The position numbers and the translations under genes are program-made. 64,000 bases of DNA from Alkalihalobacterium alkalinitrilicum. Lineage in GTDB: Bacteria > Bacillota > Bacilli > Bacillales > Bacillaceae_F. The number at the start of each line of letters is the position of its first letter. The stretch's first letter is position 1. This document shows positions 63,384 through 64,000 of the stretch, piece by piece. The notes below the pieces were generated by a model, which had not been told where the DNA came from, did no database searches, and worked only from the letters and a program-made list of their open reading frames with translations. Location: positions 3,255,517-3,319,516 of the forward strand of contig NZ_KV917368.1 of assembly GCF_002019605.1 (NCBI RefSeq), read 5' to 3'.

Positions 63384-63412
63384 GAGCTGACACGAGGAGT
63401 CAGCTCTTTTCC
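63384..63412 (+). terminator. Terminator of opuD
   Basis: AAGAGCTGAC / GTCAGCTCTT stem with a short loop and TTTT tail on the plus strand. Confidence 0.9.
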
Positions 63413-63430
63413 ATGAAGACCATATTAAAA

Positions 63431-63475
63431 GCAAAATAACGTATAAAACCCAATGGTTTTATACGCTATTTTTAT
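63431..63475 (-). terminator. Terminator of gatB
   Basis: GTATAAAACC / GGTTTTATAC stem with CAAT loop, inside AATAACG/CGCTATT flanks, located after the gatB stop. Confidence 0.8.
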
Positions 63476-63497
63476 CATGGTTTTACGCCTGAGGAAC

Positions 63498-64000
63498 TTA
63501 GCGCTTTCCAATTTCTTCGACGATAATTTTATTAACCATCGGTGGATTAGCTTTTCCTTTGGTTTCTTTCATTACTTGTCCTACAAGGAAACCAATCGCT
63601 TTTTGCTTTCCAGCTTTAAAGTCATCGACCGATTGTTGATTATTATCAAGAATCGCAACAACGATGTTCCTCAATTCACCTTCATCTGAAATTTGCACGA
63701 GACCTTTTTCTTTAACAATAGTTTCAGGGTCTCCACCATTTTCTATCATTTCTTTAAATACGGTTTTGGCAATCTTAGATGAGATCGTTCCTTTTTCAAT
63801 TAATGCAATCATTTTCGTTAAATTCTCAGGTGTTAGCGGTACATCTGTAATCTCTTTATCATTCGAATTTAAGTACGCCGATACATCTCCCATGAGCCAG
63901 TTGGCAACAAGCTTAGCATCGCCATCATGGACTAAGGCTTGCTCAAAGAAATCAGACATTGCCTTAGACGCAGTCAAGACTTGTGCATCATATTCTGAAA
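63498..64000 (-). CDS. gatB: Asp-tRNA(Asn)/Glu-tRNA(Gln) amidotransferase subunit B (5' part beyond the window)
   Basis: The frame is open to the right edge and reads [20 protein letters not shown] onward, which is the C-terminal helical and YqeY-like tail of GatB, ending [11 protein letters not shown]. About 167 residues are visible of roughly 475. GatB works with GatC and GatA to amidate mischarged tRNA. In B. subtilis gatB is followed by yerQ (dgkB); here opuD, dedA and an amidohydrolase gene lie between. Confidence 0.93.
   Translation of the reverse strand, partial: SEYDAQVLTASKAMSDFFEQALVHDGDAKLVANWLMGDVSAYLNSNDKEITDVPLTPENLTKMIALIEKGTISSKIAKTVFKEMIENGGDPETIVKEKGLVQISDEGELRNIVVAILDNNQQSVDDFKAGKQKAIGFLVGQVMKETKGKANPPMVNKIIVEEIGKR

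Noticed and set aside
1-64000. tRNA, rRNA or CRISPR loci
   Set aside because: No cloverleaf with conserved T-loop, no rRNA segments and no regularly spaced short repeats were seen. The only close tandem repeat (39088-39127) is two 20-base units without spacers.

Overview
This is a low-GC Gram-positive chromosome segment, most likely from a Bacillaceae species close to alkaliphilic or anaerobic relatives of Bacillus (inference). The basis is the gatB / dgkB / rlmCD neighbourhood, homologues of B. subtilis YwdH, YfmR, YcgL, YfjP, YkvU and HemAT, an RNase HI of the Bacillus halodurans type, and AGGAGG-like ribosome binding sites before nearly every gene. No rRNA, tRNA or CRISPR array is visible.

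1-8.3 kb is a cofactor region on the minus strand. It holds a coenzyme F420 operon (cofG, cofD, cofC, cofE; cofE runs off the left edge), a pterin carbinolamine dehydratase-like gene, and molybdenum cofactor genes moeA, moaE, moaD. An IS1182-family element sits in the loop of a transcription terminator between them. 8.3-25 kb holds ordinary metabolism and DNA repair: acyl-CoA synthetase, AlkA-type glycosylase, aldehyde dehydrogenase, RNase HI, a MATE exporter, and a compact AddB/AddA-like helicase-nuclease pair. 24-29.5 kb has an ABC-F ATPase, a YcgL-type nucleotidyltransferase, a lipoprotein, an IS200/IS605 remnant and three of four copies of a folded dispersed repeat.

29.5-41.7 kb carries a SpoVB/YkvU-like flippase, the globin-coupled aerotaxis receptor HemAT, a class III aminotransferase, beta-phosphoglucomutase, an rRNA methyltransferase, a copper operon (csoR, copZ, copA and a small His-rich membrane protein) and a dus gene. 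Between copZ and copA lies an element made almost entirely of nested palindromes. 41.9-43.7 kb is an unknown gene flanked by two 219-bp direct repeats.

44.4-50.4 kb is a signalling island. A GAF-PAS-PAS-GGDEF-EAL protein has a cyclic-di-GMP-I riboswitch in its leader. A plus-strand cluster follows: a GGDEF protein, overlapping a stand-alone cobalamin-binding protein with the Wx9EH and ExHxxG motifs of the CarH/LitR B12 photoreceptors, then an ABM-fold monooxygenase and a helical protein. This looks like a B12/light-linked c-di-GMP module and is the most novel system in the window.

50.5-58.8 kb is rich in mobile DNA: an IS4-family element with a nonsense codon, two large serine recombinases (one truncated), an IS3-family element, rlmCD, and an IS150-type element inserted in the loop of the dgkB terminator. 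58.8-64 kb returns to housekeeping: dgkB, an amidohydrolase, a DedA protein, an OpuD-like betaine transporter and the 3' end of gatB. So two unrelated insertion sequences have used terminator hairpins as landing sites.
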